Source of the DNA: Methanobacteriota archaeon
GTDB taxonomy: Archaea > Thermoplasmatota > Poseidoniia > Poseidoniales > Poseidoniaceae
NCBI GenBank assembly: GCA_002731395.1
Contig: PCBQ01000024.1
Coordinates: forward strand, 2,072 to 22,462
Length of the DNA stretch: 20,391 nt
Direction: 5' to 3'
A program made the translations under genes and the position numbers. Below the pieces are notes generated by a model that did not search any database, was not told the origin of the DNA, and was given only the letters and a program-made list of their open reading frames with translations. Of this stretch, positions 6,846 through 13,643 are shown piece after piece. Numbering within the stretch: position 1 is the stretch's first letter; each line of letters opens with the position of its first letter.

Positions 6846-7525
6846 TCCTCATCACCTCCTTGAAGGGGGTGCAGAAGCGGGTGCATTCGACCGTCGCGAA
6901 CTTCGAGCACCCGCGTGCAATACTTGAACGCGCGCTCGACGTTGTGCTCGACCACCACCAGGGCAGAAGCGTCTTCCCTCACAAGCCGGTGGATGGCGCC
7001 AAACACCATCTCGACGTTTTCTGCATCGAGTTCACTGAGAAATTCATCGGCGAGGATGACGCGAGGCCGCTGGGCAAGGGTGCGTGCGGTGGCGGTGCGG
7101 CGTTGTTGACCACCCGAGAGCCGCCGGACCGGTTCACGGGTTTTGTCGGTCAACCCCATCGCCTTGATCGCTTGGTGGGTGACCGTTGCCTTCCATTGAC
7201 GAACCGATGTGCCCTCCGGCGGCTTGCGTGCAGTGGCCCGCGCTCCCAAGGCGACGTTGTGTTCCACGGAAGCGTGACGAACAAGGCCAAGCCGCTGAGG
7301 GATGTAGCCCAATTCTCCGTTTCCATTGAGCGTGTGCTCGAGGCTGCCTTTGAAGGGAGGAATCAGGCCGGCCAAGGTCCTCAAAATCGTGGTTTTTCCA
7401 ATTCCGGAAGACCCGATGATTCCAATGATGTCGCCAGGAAAGACTTCCAAGTCAATGCCTGAAACAAGCTCACTGTCGTACCCCACAGACAGCCCGCGGG
7501 TGGACAGAATCGCTTCATCGTCCAC
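6842..7525 (-). CDS. phnC: PhnC-like ABC-transporter ATP-binding protein
   Basis: A 227-residue cytosolic ATPase that powers the PhnE-like permease. Walker A is GSSGIGKT (38-45), the Q-loop is YIPQ (Gln77), the ABC signature LSGGQQRR (136-143), Walker B VILADE (156-161, catalytic Glu161) and the switch His is His194 in VVEHNVE. After Walker B the usual Pro-Thr of DEPT is replaced by Phe-Leu (DEFLSELD), an oddity that does not touch catalytic residues. It is first in the minus-strand operon PhnC-PhnE-phosphatase. Its short leader carries the third copy of the shared operator element. At 227 residues it is slightly shorter than common PhnC proteins, mostly at the C-terminus. Confidence 0.88.
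   Translation of the reverse strand: MDDEAILSTRGLSVGYDSELVSGIDLEVFPGDIIGIIGSSGIGKTTILRTLAGLIPPFKGSLEHTLNGNGELGYIPQRLGLVRHASVEHNVALGARATARKPPEGTSVRQWKATVTHQAIKAMGLTDKTREPVRRLSGGQQRRTATARTLAQRPRVILADEFLSELDAENVEMVFGAIHRLVREDASALVVVEHNVERAFKYCTRVLEVRDGRMHPLLHPLQGGDEE
6851..6861 (-). promoter_or_regulatory. Strong Shine-Dalgarno site for PhnE
   Basis: The minus strand reads AAGGAGGTGAT, which is complementary to the conserved 3' end of 16S rRNA over its whole length, five bases before the PhnE ATG at 6845. It lies inside the PhnC coding region and fixes the PhnE start. Confidence 0.75.
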
Positions 7526-7534
7526 GATAGACGG

Positions 7535-7552
7535 ATTTCGTTTACCCTAAAA
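7535..7552. promoter_or_regulatory. Candidate operator, copy 3, upstream of PhnC
   Basis: The plus strand reads atttcgtttaccctaaaa, differing from copy 1 at only two of 18 bases. It lies 10-27 bases upstream of the PhnC ATG (7525), where the TTTTAGGG half occupies the expected TATA position. The gap between PhnC and the neighbouring methyltransferase is only 55 bases, so little else can regulate this operon. Confidence 0.5.
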
Positions 7553-7580
7553 CCCCTTCCGCATGACCCAACGGGTTGAT

Positions 7581-8375
7581 TCACCGTCGGTGTCGCTGAC
7601 GCGCGGCTTCCACACACGCGCAGGCCACGGCCACTTGCAGGTTGTAGGACGGCACGAAGCCGTGCATAGGCAAGCGTGCCACTGCATCGGCCGCGTCGAG
7701 GGCCGTGGTGCTGACGCCTTCCGCTTCGGCACCAACGATCAACATCACGTCGCCGGTCAAATCAACCTCAGGCAGATCCGTGTCTCCGACGTCCTCAACC
7801 ACCACAACACGGTATCCTTTCGACATCGCAGAAGCGATGGCTTCCTCGATGCGGCATTCCACGACGGGAATGAACCTCGTTGCCTGCATGCTGCTGTGAC
7901 GGAGGTCCTTCCATGCGCGGCCAGGAATTGGTTGCTTCGTGGCGAGCACCACACCCGCCGCACCTGCGACTTCCGCGGTGCGTACCGAGAAGCCCATGTT
8001 GCCGGCATAAGCGACCCCATCGAGGCAAAGCAGCATGCCGCCGCGCGACATAAGTTCCTCGATGTTCGCCGCCCCTGGATCCCGGCCGACCAAGGTCAGC
8101 ACGGTTGGTGATGCTTGGTCACCGGGTTGTGCCATCCTCCACATGTCGCGCTCTGTGATTTCGTGAACGGGGACGCCTGCAGCACGTGCTTGCTTGCACA
8201 GGCGTGCGATGCCCTCGTCGTGGTCTTTCAGGACAAGCATGGCTTTTGCTTGGCCTGAAGCAAGCGCCTCCTCCGCGGCCATAACACCCTGACGCTGCAT
8301 GGTGGGGCAGCCGACGAAGCGGTCATGAGCCTGATGCTGGGTTGAGGCATCATGGACGCAGATCGGTTGGCGCAT
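7581..8375 (-). CDS. TrmH/SpoU-family RNA 2'-O-methyltransferase
   Basis: The C-terminal two thirds form a SPOUT methyltransferase with its three motifs: 'LDGVAYAGNMGFSVRTAEVA' (motif 1, conserved Asn and Arg), 'LIVGAEAEGVS' (motif 2) and 'LPMHGFVPSYNLQVAVA' (motif 3, Asn of the knot). An N-terminal substrate-binding region with 'GVMAAEEALASGQ' and 'ARAAGVPVHEI' precedes it. Such enzymes methylate a ribose in tRNA or rRNA with S-adenosylmethionine; the target here is unknown. I chose the ATG at 8375 (264 residues). A longer frame to 8531 exists, but its extra part is antisense to the rhodanese core and looks unlike family members; an ATG at 8300 is also possible. Confidence 0.82.
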   Translation of the reverse strand: MRQPICVHDASTQHQAHDRFVGCPTMQRQGVMAAEEALASGQAKAMLVLKDHDEGIARLCKQARAAGVPVHEITERDMWRMAQPGDQASPTVLTLVGRDPGAANIEELMSRGGMLLCLDGVAYAGNMGFSVRTAEVAGAAGVVLATKQPIPGRAWKDLRHSSMQATRFIPVVECRIEEAIASAMSKGYRVVVVEDVGDTDLPEVDLTGDVMLIVGAEAEGVSTTALDAADAVARLPMHGFVPSYNLQVAVACACVEAARQRHRR

Positions 8376-8741
8376 GCCAAAGCCCACCCCCCGCGGTTTT
8401 TGGCCCGCGTTGAATCCTGCCGAAGCCGGGTACAGGAATGCGACGGCGGTGGCCTGGCTGCGATGCTTGCGGACGAGGCAGACCTCCTCATCATCGACGT
8501 GCGTGAGCGTCATGAGTTTGAGGCTGGGCACCTCGCCGGGGCCTCACACGTTTCCAAGGGCGTCCTGGAACGGGACATTGAGGGCTTGGTGGACAACGTC
8601 GACGCTCGCCTTGTGTTGTATTGCGGGGGCGGGTTTCGCAGTGCAATCGCCGCCGCCTCCTTGGTGGACATGGGATACACCAACGTGTGGTCGGTGTGGG
8701 GCGGCTGGCGGGCGATCAAAGCGGTTGGCTTGGTCGAGTAG
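8352..8741 (+). CDS. Single-domain rhodanese (sulfurtransferase-like)
   Basis: A 129-residue protein with one rhodanese domain: 'LLIIDVRERHEFEAGHLAGA' (45-64), 'VSKGVLERDI' and the active loop 'YCGGGFRS' with catalytic Cys91, then 'MGYTNVWSVWGGW' (107-119). The family moves sulfane sulfur onto thiols or cyanide in the cytoplasm. The start is uncertain. The ATG at 8352 is kept because 'RVQECDGGGLAAML' matches the first strand and helix of the domain, so the internal ATG at 8463 would truncate the fold. With 8352, the start overlaps the divergent methyltransferase start by 24 bases. Its stop is only 2 bases from the convergent SerK-like stop. Confidence 0.82.
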   Translation: MDADRLAHAKAHPPRFLARVESCRSRVQECDGGGLAAMLADEADLLIIDVRERHEFEAGHLAGASHVSKGVLERDIEGLVDNVDARLVLYCGGGFRSAIAAASLVDMGYTNVWSVWGGWRAIKAVGLVE

Positions 8742-8743
8742 CC

Positions 8744-9145
8744 TCAGGGATCGCGGAGGTCGGCAAGCGCCACTTCGATGGTTGGAATGGGCACGTCGAT
8801 GTGATGTCGGCTCGTTTTTGGCGGCGTCCGCTCACCGCGCAATGCCAGATCAATGATCTCCTGCTTTGTGATGAGCTCACGTCCACAACCAGGCCACGTG
8901 TCCACCGCAATGCGGGTTTCGTCAAGGTAATCGAACAGCAGAGCGGGCATGCGGTCCAAACCCAGCACTTGGCCGACGGTGAACCGATGATGACCGTCAA
9001 GGATGGTGCCTGTGGTGCGATCCACCAGCAGGGGCAAGTCCACGTGACCTTCTTTTTCGAATTGAGTCCGAAGCTCGTCGACACGGTGTGGCTCCACTTC
9101 TTCGTGGGGCTTCAGCCACGCCATGTCCACCAAGACGACCTCCAT
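8744..9145 (-). CDS. Short SerK-like ParB-fold protein (possible free-serine kinase)
   Basis: A 133-residue protein with a ParB N-terminal-type fold: 'LKPHEEVEPHRVDEL' (11-25), 'GTILDGHHRFTVGQVLGL' (46-63) and 'PPKTSRH' (108-114). It aligns, as I recall it, with both ends of the archaeal ADP-dependent serine kinase SerK (Thermococcus): Glu15 in LKPHE matches the catalytic Glu30, Trp84 in DTWPG matches Trp102, and the 'ALRGE..PPKTSRH' tail is shared. About 100 residues from the middle of SerK are absent. It could be a serine kinase making O-phosphoserine for cysteine synthesis, or another ParB-type ATPase or regulator. It is not a chromosome-partitioning ParB: no helix-turn-helix domain and no parA neighbour. 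Confidence 0.7.
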   Translation of the reverse strand: MEVVLVDMAWLKPHEEVEPHRVDELRTQFEKEGHVDLPLLVDRTTGTILDGHHRFTVGQVLGLDRMPALLFDYLDETRIAVDTWPGCGRELITKQEIIDLALRGERTPPKTSRHHIDVPIPTIEVALADLRDP

Positions 9146-9369
9146 GGCCCGCCCGGTGTGCGGGTGGCCTCATCAATTTGCCCGCTTGCAGTCCGTCATC
9201 CTGCGGACTCGGGAAGGCTCCTTTCTCCGTCCGAGGCTTCTGTTGTGGACCTCGATGCATCCATCAACGGGGGCGTCCAACATTCGAACAATCGCCCATG
9301 TTGAGGCTCAAAACCCCGGGGGAGGGCTGATAAAGGGGCGGAAGGTCGGCAACTCGCTGAGGTGTCCAT
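9146..9369. other. Divergent intergenic region between SerK-like gene and eL15
   Basis: These 224 bases hold no convincing gene. They contain two hairpins: cccgc/gcggg near 9150-9166 and agtccg (9190-9195) with cggact (9204-9209). A weak TATA-like gataaagg (9329-9336) lies about 38 bases before the eL15 ATG, and a weak AT patch near 9169-9180 could serve the SerK-like gene. No tRNA fold was recognised. Confidence 0.4.
9359..9364 (+). promoter_or_regulatory. Shine-Dalgarno site of eL15
   Basis: GAGGTG lies five bases before the eL15 ATG at 9370, in the context ctgaggtgtccat. It supports that start. Confidence 0.65.
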
Positions 9370-9975
9370 ATGACGAAGGGACTCTACCACCATGTCCGCG
9401 AGACTTGGCAGCAGCCAAAGGCCGCTCTGCCGCACATGTACCGGCAGGCTCGCATGGCCCAATGGCGCCGTGCTCCCGTCTTTGACCGCGTCGAGAAGCC
9501 AACCCGCATCGATGCCGCTCGCCGACTCGGCTACAAGGCCAAGCAGGGCGTTGTCGTCGTCCGCACCCGCGTTCGCCGCGGTGGCCTGCGCAAGGGCAAG
9601 GTGCACATGAAGCGCAAGCCCTCCAAGGCCGGTGTTCGCAAGATCACCATGGGCAAGAACATCCAGCGCATCGCCGAAGAACGCTGCGCTCGCCACTACC
9701 CCAACCTCGAGGTCTTGAACTCCTACTGGGTTGGCCAAGATGGGAAGCACAAGTACTACGAGGTCATCCTCATCGACACCCATCATCCTGCCATCATCGC
9801 CGACAAGCAACTCGGCGTGTTCTCTCAGGCGAACGGCCACAACAGCCACCGCGGCCGTGCGGCCCGTGGCTTGACCTCCGCCGGCAAGCGTGGACGCGGT
9901 CTCTCCCGCAGCAAGGGCAAGGGCGCCGAAAAGCTCCGACCTTCGCTCAAGGCGAACCTCAACCGCGGCAAGTGA
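9370..9975 (+). CDS. rpl15e: 50S ribosomal protein eL15 (L15e)
   Basis: A 201-residue, highly basic protein of the large ribosomal subunit, found in archaea and eukaryotes but not bacteria. Diagnostic blocks run the full length: 'YHHVRETW' (6-13), 'RMAQWRRAPVFDRVEKPTRI' (28-47), 'ARRLGYKAKQGVVVVRTRVR' near 49-68, 'NLEVLNSYWVGQDGKHKYYE' near 117-136, 'VILIDTHHPAI' and the C-terminal 'RGRAARGLTSAGKRGRGL'. Length matches the family. It binds 23S rRNA near domain II. It is well expressed to judge from its C-ending codons and strong ribosome site, and it is followed by the PRC-barrel and RNase Z genes on the same strand. Confidence 0.97.
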   Translation: MTKGLYHHVRETWQQPKAALPHMYRQARMAQWRRAPVFDRVEKPTRIDAARRLGYKAKQGVVVVRTRVRRGGLRKGKVHMKRKPSKAGVRKITMGKNIQRIAEERCARHYPNLEVLNSYWVGQDGKHKYYEVILIDTHHPAIIADKQLGVFSQANGHNSHRGRAARGLTSAGKRGRGLSRSKGKGAEKLRPSLKANLNRGK

Positions 9976-10037
9976 GCATCATCGCTCCGACGTTGGGTTC
10001 AAGGTTGGACCCCCTACTTCATTGACGAGGGAGGGTC

Positions 10038-10280
10038 ATGGACGTCAGCGCGGTGCGTGGCAAGGAGGTCTTCCTCCCCGACGGACGTCGGTTGGGCCGC
10101 GTCCACGATGCGGTCATCGATCTGGAAGGCATGGCCTGTTCCCACCTCTTCGTGACCGAGACCCCAGCCGAACTGGTCGAGCAGAGCATTGACGTCGCGG
10201 TGCCATGGCGGTGGATCCTTGGCGTTGGGGACGTCGTCGTGTTGCGCTGGTTCCCGCAGACCCCAATTCCGCTTCCCTGA
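10038..10280 (+). CDS. PRC-barrel domain protein
   Basis: An 80-residue single-domain protein. The PRC-barrel pattern is clear: 'GKEVFLPDGRRLGRVHDAVI' (8-27), a central 'SHLFVTE' strand, then 'VAVPWRWILGVGDVVVLRW' (53-71). Small archaeal PRC-barrel proteins are thought to act as adaptor modules in RNA handling, and the setting between eL15 and RNase Z fits that, but no partner is shown. A GGGAGGG ribosome site just precedes the ATG. The stop codon is part of the ribosome site of the next gene. Confidence 0.8.
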   Translation: MDVSAVRGKEVFLPDGRRLGRVHDAVIDLEGMACSHLFVTETPAELVEQSIDVAVPWRWILGVGDVVVLRWFPQTPIPLP

Positions 10281-10284
10281 GGTG
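10279..10284 (+). promoter_or_regulatory. Shine-Dalgarno of RNase Z overlapping PRC-barrel stop
   Basis: The PRC-barrel stop TGA (10278-10280) runs into GAGGTG, giving TGAGGTG, five bases before the RNase Z ATG at 10290. This is the same stop/ribosome-site fusion seen between PhnE and the phosphatase-like gene, and it indicates translational coupling. Confidence 0.6.
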
Positions 10285-10289
10285 CTCCG

Positions 10290-11294
10290 ATGCTGGACCT
10301 CCACGTGCTCGGAACCGCTTCGGCGCGTCCGACGACCAAGCGTGCGGTCAGTGGTTCGGTGTTGGCGTGTCCGGAAGGCTTGATCATCATCGACCCAGGA
10401 GAGGGCTTCCAAGACCGATTCACAGACGCCCGCCGGCATCTGAAAAGCGAATTGGGTACACCGCGGCTGCGCAGCCGCCGGGTTGCAGCTGTGCTGCTGA
10501 CCCATGGGCACCTCGATCACACGTGGGGCCTGTTGCCATGGTTGCAAACCTCAGGACTCGACGGTCGGACGGAACCCTTGGTCGTTGCCGGTCCGATCGA
10601 TGCCCATACCTTCGATCACGTGCAGGAGCACGGATTCAGCAGCCCCCCTCCAGAAGGTTTGGCCGCCTCAGACGTTTGGCGCCAGATGCGCGTCTGGCAT
10701 GATCTTGGTGCCACCAAGGAACTGCTCGGTTATCCCATCACGTGGCGCCTCGGGCACGTCGCTTCGGGGCGTTGGATGGACGTGACGCCAGACGAGGCGG
10801 TTGAATCAACGCCCGTTTGGTCGCCGGCAGGGTGGGTCGAGCATCGCTTGACCCCCATCGTGTCGAGGCATTCTGTCCCGTCGTGCGGATGGCGCATTGA
10901 CGGTCCGTCAACGGCCCTCGTCGTCTCCGGCGATACGGCTTCTCCGGGACTGGAGAGTGATCTGCAAGGTCCTGATGTCCTCGTTCATGAAGCCACATAC
11001 CTCGAGGAGCATGCGGACCGAGCGCAGGGCCACCTCCACAGCACGGCGGCAGGTGCCGCTCGCACGGCGTTGCACCTTGGTGCGCGTGGGCTTGCCTTGA
11101 CACATTTCAGTGCCCGGTTGGCCGAGGTCGGGTCTTCTTTGGGCGAAGCCGTCGCTGTGCTCAAGGAGGGTGTCCCCTGCGTGGCTCTGAACGACGGCGA
11201 CCGGTTGACCGTCCAACCCGACGGGGCCGTTCACCATCTTTCACGTGGGGACGTGGGATGGGAGGCTATGCTGCTCGTGGAAGGCAGACGTTGA
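10290..11294 (+). CDS. rnz: Ribonuclease Z (tRNA 3'-processing endonuclease)
   Basis: A 334-residue metallo-beta-lactamase-fold enzyme that cuts the 3' trailer from precursor tRNA. It starts with the 'LHVLGTASARPT' strand-turn, and carries the zinc motif 'THGHLDHTWG' (His72, His74, Asp76, His77), 'SRHSVPSCGWR' (His194), 'SGDTA' (Asp215), 'VHEATY', the RNase Z-type 'HLHSTAAGAA' (His250) and 'LTHFSAR' (His272). All catalytic residues are present. It is slightly longer than the usual about 305 residues because of a tail after 275. It is coupled to the PRC-barrel gene upstream; the next gene starts 26 bases after its stop. Confidence 0.93.
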   Translation: MLDLHVLGTASARPTTKRAVSGSVLACPEGLIIIDPGEGFQDRFTDARRHLKSELGTPRLRSRRVAAVLLTHGHLDHTWGLLPWLQTSGLDGRTEPLVVAGPIDAHTFDHVQEHGFSSPPPEGLAASDVWRQMRVWHDLGATKELLGYPITWRLGHVASGRWMDVTPDEAVESTPVWSPAGWVEHRLTPIVSRHSVPSCGWRIDGPSTALVVSGDTASPGLESDLQGPDVLVHEATYLEEHADRAQGHLHSTAAGAARTALHLGARGLALTHFSARLAEVGSSLGEAVAVLKEGVPCVALNDGDRLTVQPDGAVHHLSRGDVGWEAMLLVEGRR

Positions 11295-11319
11295 AAGCCG
11301 CAGCAGCGATGTGGCCTCC

Positions 11320-13584
11320 ATGCGTCGTCGTTGTGGTGCCCTGATGGTGCTGATGCTTCTCGCGTCGATGCCCGTGGTTGGTGCCGCGGGTGGGCGGGCA
11401 GCCCCAGACTGTGCTTCGGCGGCCTTGAGCGATGTGTCCGGGGCTGTTGCGGTCGATGCCGGGTCATGCCTCGACATCAACCTCGGTGTGCACGCTCCTG
11501 GCACGGTGCTGGCCTTCGACCTCCTCGTTGCAGACGATGCCGTGGACGTGCTGATTTTCGACGAAGCGGGCAAGGCCCCATACGACCTTGGCCAGAGTTA
11601 CCGCAGCGCGATGACCACGCCAGTGTCCACCGAGTCGATGCTTGGTCAACAGGTGTTTCATTGGAAGGTCCCCGCTTCCATCAACGCGAAATCGTGGTCG
11701 CTGGTCATGGACAACCTCGCTCATGACGGAGACCAAGGTCAGGGCGACCAGGGCGGCGCTCGCGCTCAAATCAGCGTTCAGGTCAGCGTGCTGCAGGACG
11801 GTTCCCTTACCACGGTGCACGACCTCTTTGCCGTGCTGGCCAACACCAGCACATGGCTGACTGAAGACGCAGGGCTCGTTTTGGATGCAGGCACGTCAAT
11901 TCAGGTTGAAGCATGGGCCTTGGATGGCTCAGCCGACCTCGCGTTTCTGACCGATGGGCAACGCAACGCATGGGAATCAGGAACACAACATGCTCCGGGT
12001 GCTGGCACCGCCTTGCTCGACGTGTCCACGTCCTCCACGCTCACTTGGACGGTGCCTCCGTCTTTGGACGGCGTGCCGATGCACCTCATGTTGGATGGAG
12101 GTGACGCCATCGCAGGAGGAGCGCCATCCGCTGACCTGCGCACCACTGTACGACTCACCCTCGATCCCCCCATGAACCCGGTCGTTCAAGACGACGGCAA
12201 CGGCTCGACAACCCTTCTGCAACCCCTTCTCTTGGACGCCTCAACAACCCCCGATCGATTGAACCGCTTGGTGGATTGGTTGTGGGATTTGGACGCTGAC
12301 ACGGACGAGGACAACGACGGTGACGCCACCAACGACGGCTCATGGGCACCGTCGAAGAGCACCTCAGCAACTTGGAATCAACCTGGGAGTTACACGGTGA
12401 CCGTCCACGTCAGGGACGTTGACGGTCGAACCGCGATGGCTCAGCATCAGGTCTCCGTCACCGATGTGGTGGCTCCAACGGCGAAAATCTCCTCCTTGGG
12501 CGCAGAACAACCCGTCGAAGACGGGTACCGTTTGGACCCTGAGGCCGTGCTTCGTCTCTCCTGTGCTCCATCAAGCGACGACCATCGCGTGGACGTGTGC
12601 GCGTGGGCCATCGACGGTGCATCTGGAGGGCAAAACACCACCATCGTGGCGTCGTGGTCGGACTCCGGCGAGCACATCGTGCGGCTGACGGTGACCGACC
12701 CGAGTGGGAACACCGACGTTCTCGAACGTCGTGTCGTGGTCGTTGATCGAACGGCGCCTCGTCTGTCCGCCACCTCGGTCAGCGCGTTACCTGCCTCCGT
12801 GGTTGAAGGGGTCCCAACCGTGGTTCGCGTTAACGTGGATGACCCGGTTGATGCCGCTGAAACGCTTCGTGTCCATTGGGACACCAATCCGCTTTCGGAC
12901 TCGGACGGCAACGGCGTGCCGGACGACGACGCTGACCTCCTCGGTGAAGAAGTGCAACTGAGCTTCGATTCAACCGGGGAACGTGCTGTGGTCATCACGG
13001 TGTTCGATCCTGCAGGGAACACCGACCGAACGGTGTGGAACCTTGATGTCGAGGCTGCTCCGTCCACGTCGACTTCTGGTGGCTTCATCGCTGTGGGTGT
13101 CGGCCTGGTGGTGGTTGCCGCAGCAGTGGTGGTGCTTCGGCTGCGTCGTATCGCACCGGTTGAGCAGGACGCAGCACCTGCTCCAACCGCTGAGGAGTCG
13201 GCCGAGCAGGCCAAGGCCGCGGAAATGGCCTCCATCTACGGGTCGGCACAGCCACAGGGGTCAACGGTTCAACCCGTCATGGCTCCCACCTATTCTGCCC
13301 CTGCCCCGCCCGTGGCGTTGGATGAGATGGCCCAATCGCTTCTTGTCGGCGGTGATACCGAGGGTGCAGGAAGCATGACTGGGTTCGAGGCCTTGGTGGA
13401 TAAGGTCGCGGAAGAACCGGTCGCTGTGTTCAAACCAGTACAGGAGACGAATGTTTCACCGGCTCAGGATGAGACGGACGTACCTGACGCGCCCGCAGGC
13501 AGCACGGCTTCGTCGGGCGGTCGCTTGGAATTGCCAGCGGGTCTCGTCGACATGCTCGAAGAGCAAACGGATGGACCGCAGTAA
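11320..13584 (+). CDS. Secreted, membrane-anchored PKD/Ig-like domain protein
   Basis: A 754-residue surface protein. The ATG at 11320 is chosen because it begins a normal signal peptide (MRRRCGALMVLMLLASMP); an in-frame ATG at 11245 would add 25 residues lying inside the RNase Z gene. The outside part begins with a beta-rich region of about 280 residues, then two PKD-type domains (about 300-382 and 387-477; 'GSYTVTVHVRDVDG' and 'GEHIVRLTVTDPSGNTD') and a third Ig-like domain to about 580. The first PKD contains an Asp-rich, probably calcium-binding loop 'DTDEDNDGDATNDGS'. One span at about 588-608 leads to a Pro/Ala/Glu-rich cytosolic tail of about 140 residues. Specific function is unknown; adhesion or envelope structure is plausible. 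Confidence 0.8.
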   Translation: MRRRCGALMVLMLLASMPVVGAAGGRAAPDCASAALSDVSGAVAVDAGSCLDINLGVHAPGTVLAFDLLVADDAVDVLIFDEAGKAPYDLGQSYRSAMTTPVSTESMLGQQVFHWKVPASINAKSWSLVMDNLAHDGDQGQGDQGGARAQISVQVSVLQDGSLTTVHDLFAVLANTSTWLTEDAGLVLDAGTSIQVEAWALDGSADLAFLTDGQRNAWESGTQHAPGAGTALLDVSTSSTLTWTVPPSLDGVPMHLMLDGGDAIAGGAPSADLRTTVRLTLDPPMNPVVQDDGNGSTTLLQPLLLDASTTPDRLNRLVDWLWDLDADTDEDNDGDATNDGSWAPSKSTSATWNQPGSYTVTVHVRDVDGRTAMAQHQVSVTDVVAPTAKISSLGAEQPVEDGYRLDPEAVLRLSCAPSSDDHRVDVCAWAIDGASGGQNTTIVASWSDSGEHIVRLTVTDPSGNTDVLERRVVVVDRTAPRLSATSVSALPASVVEGVPTVVRVNVDDPVDAAETLRVHWDTNPLSDSDGNGVPDDDADLLGEEVQLSFDSTGERAVVITVFDPAGNTDRTVWNLDVEAAPSTSTSGGFIAVGVGLVVVAAAVVVLRLRRIAPVEQDAAPAPTAEESAEQAKAAEMASIYGSAQPQGSTVQPVMAPTYSAPAPPVALDEMAQSLLVGGDTEGAGSMTGFEALVDKVAEEPVAVFKPVQETNVSPAQDETDVPDAPAGSTASSGGRLELPAGLVDMLEEQTDGPQ

Positions 13585-13643
13585 GCGTTCAAGCCGACGC
13601 AGGACAGGGAAGGGTTCACAACAGGCGAAGCCTGCCTGTCAGC

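Noticed and set aside
8376..8531. N-terminal extension of the TrmH-like methyltransferase
   Set aside because: The extra 52 residues are antisense to the well-supported rhodanese core and do not resemble the usual substrate-binding domain start.
8744..9145. ParB chromosome-partitioning protein
   Set aside because: Only the small ParB-type core is present, with no helix-turn-helix, no parA and no parS-like site; SerK-type residues fit better.
9196..9849. Minus-strand frame of 217 codons
   Set aside because: Lies antisense to eL15, which is certain; low-complexity composition typical of a shadow frame.
12447..13235. Minus-strand frame of 262 codons
   Set aside because: Ser/Thr-rich antisense shadow of the PKD-domain gene.
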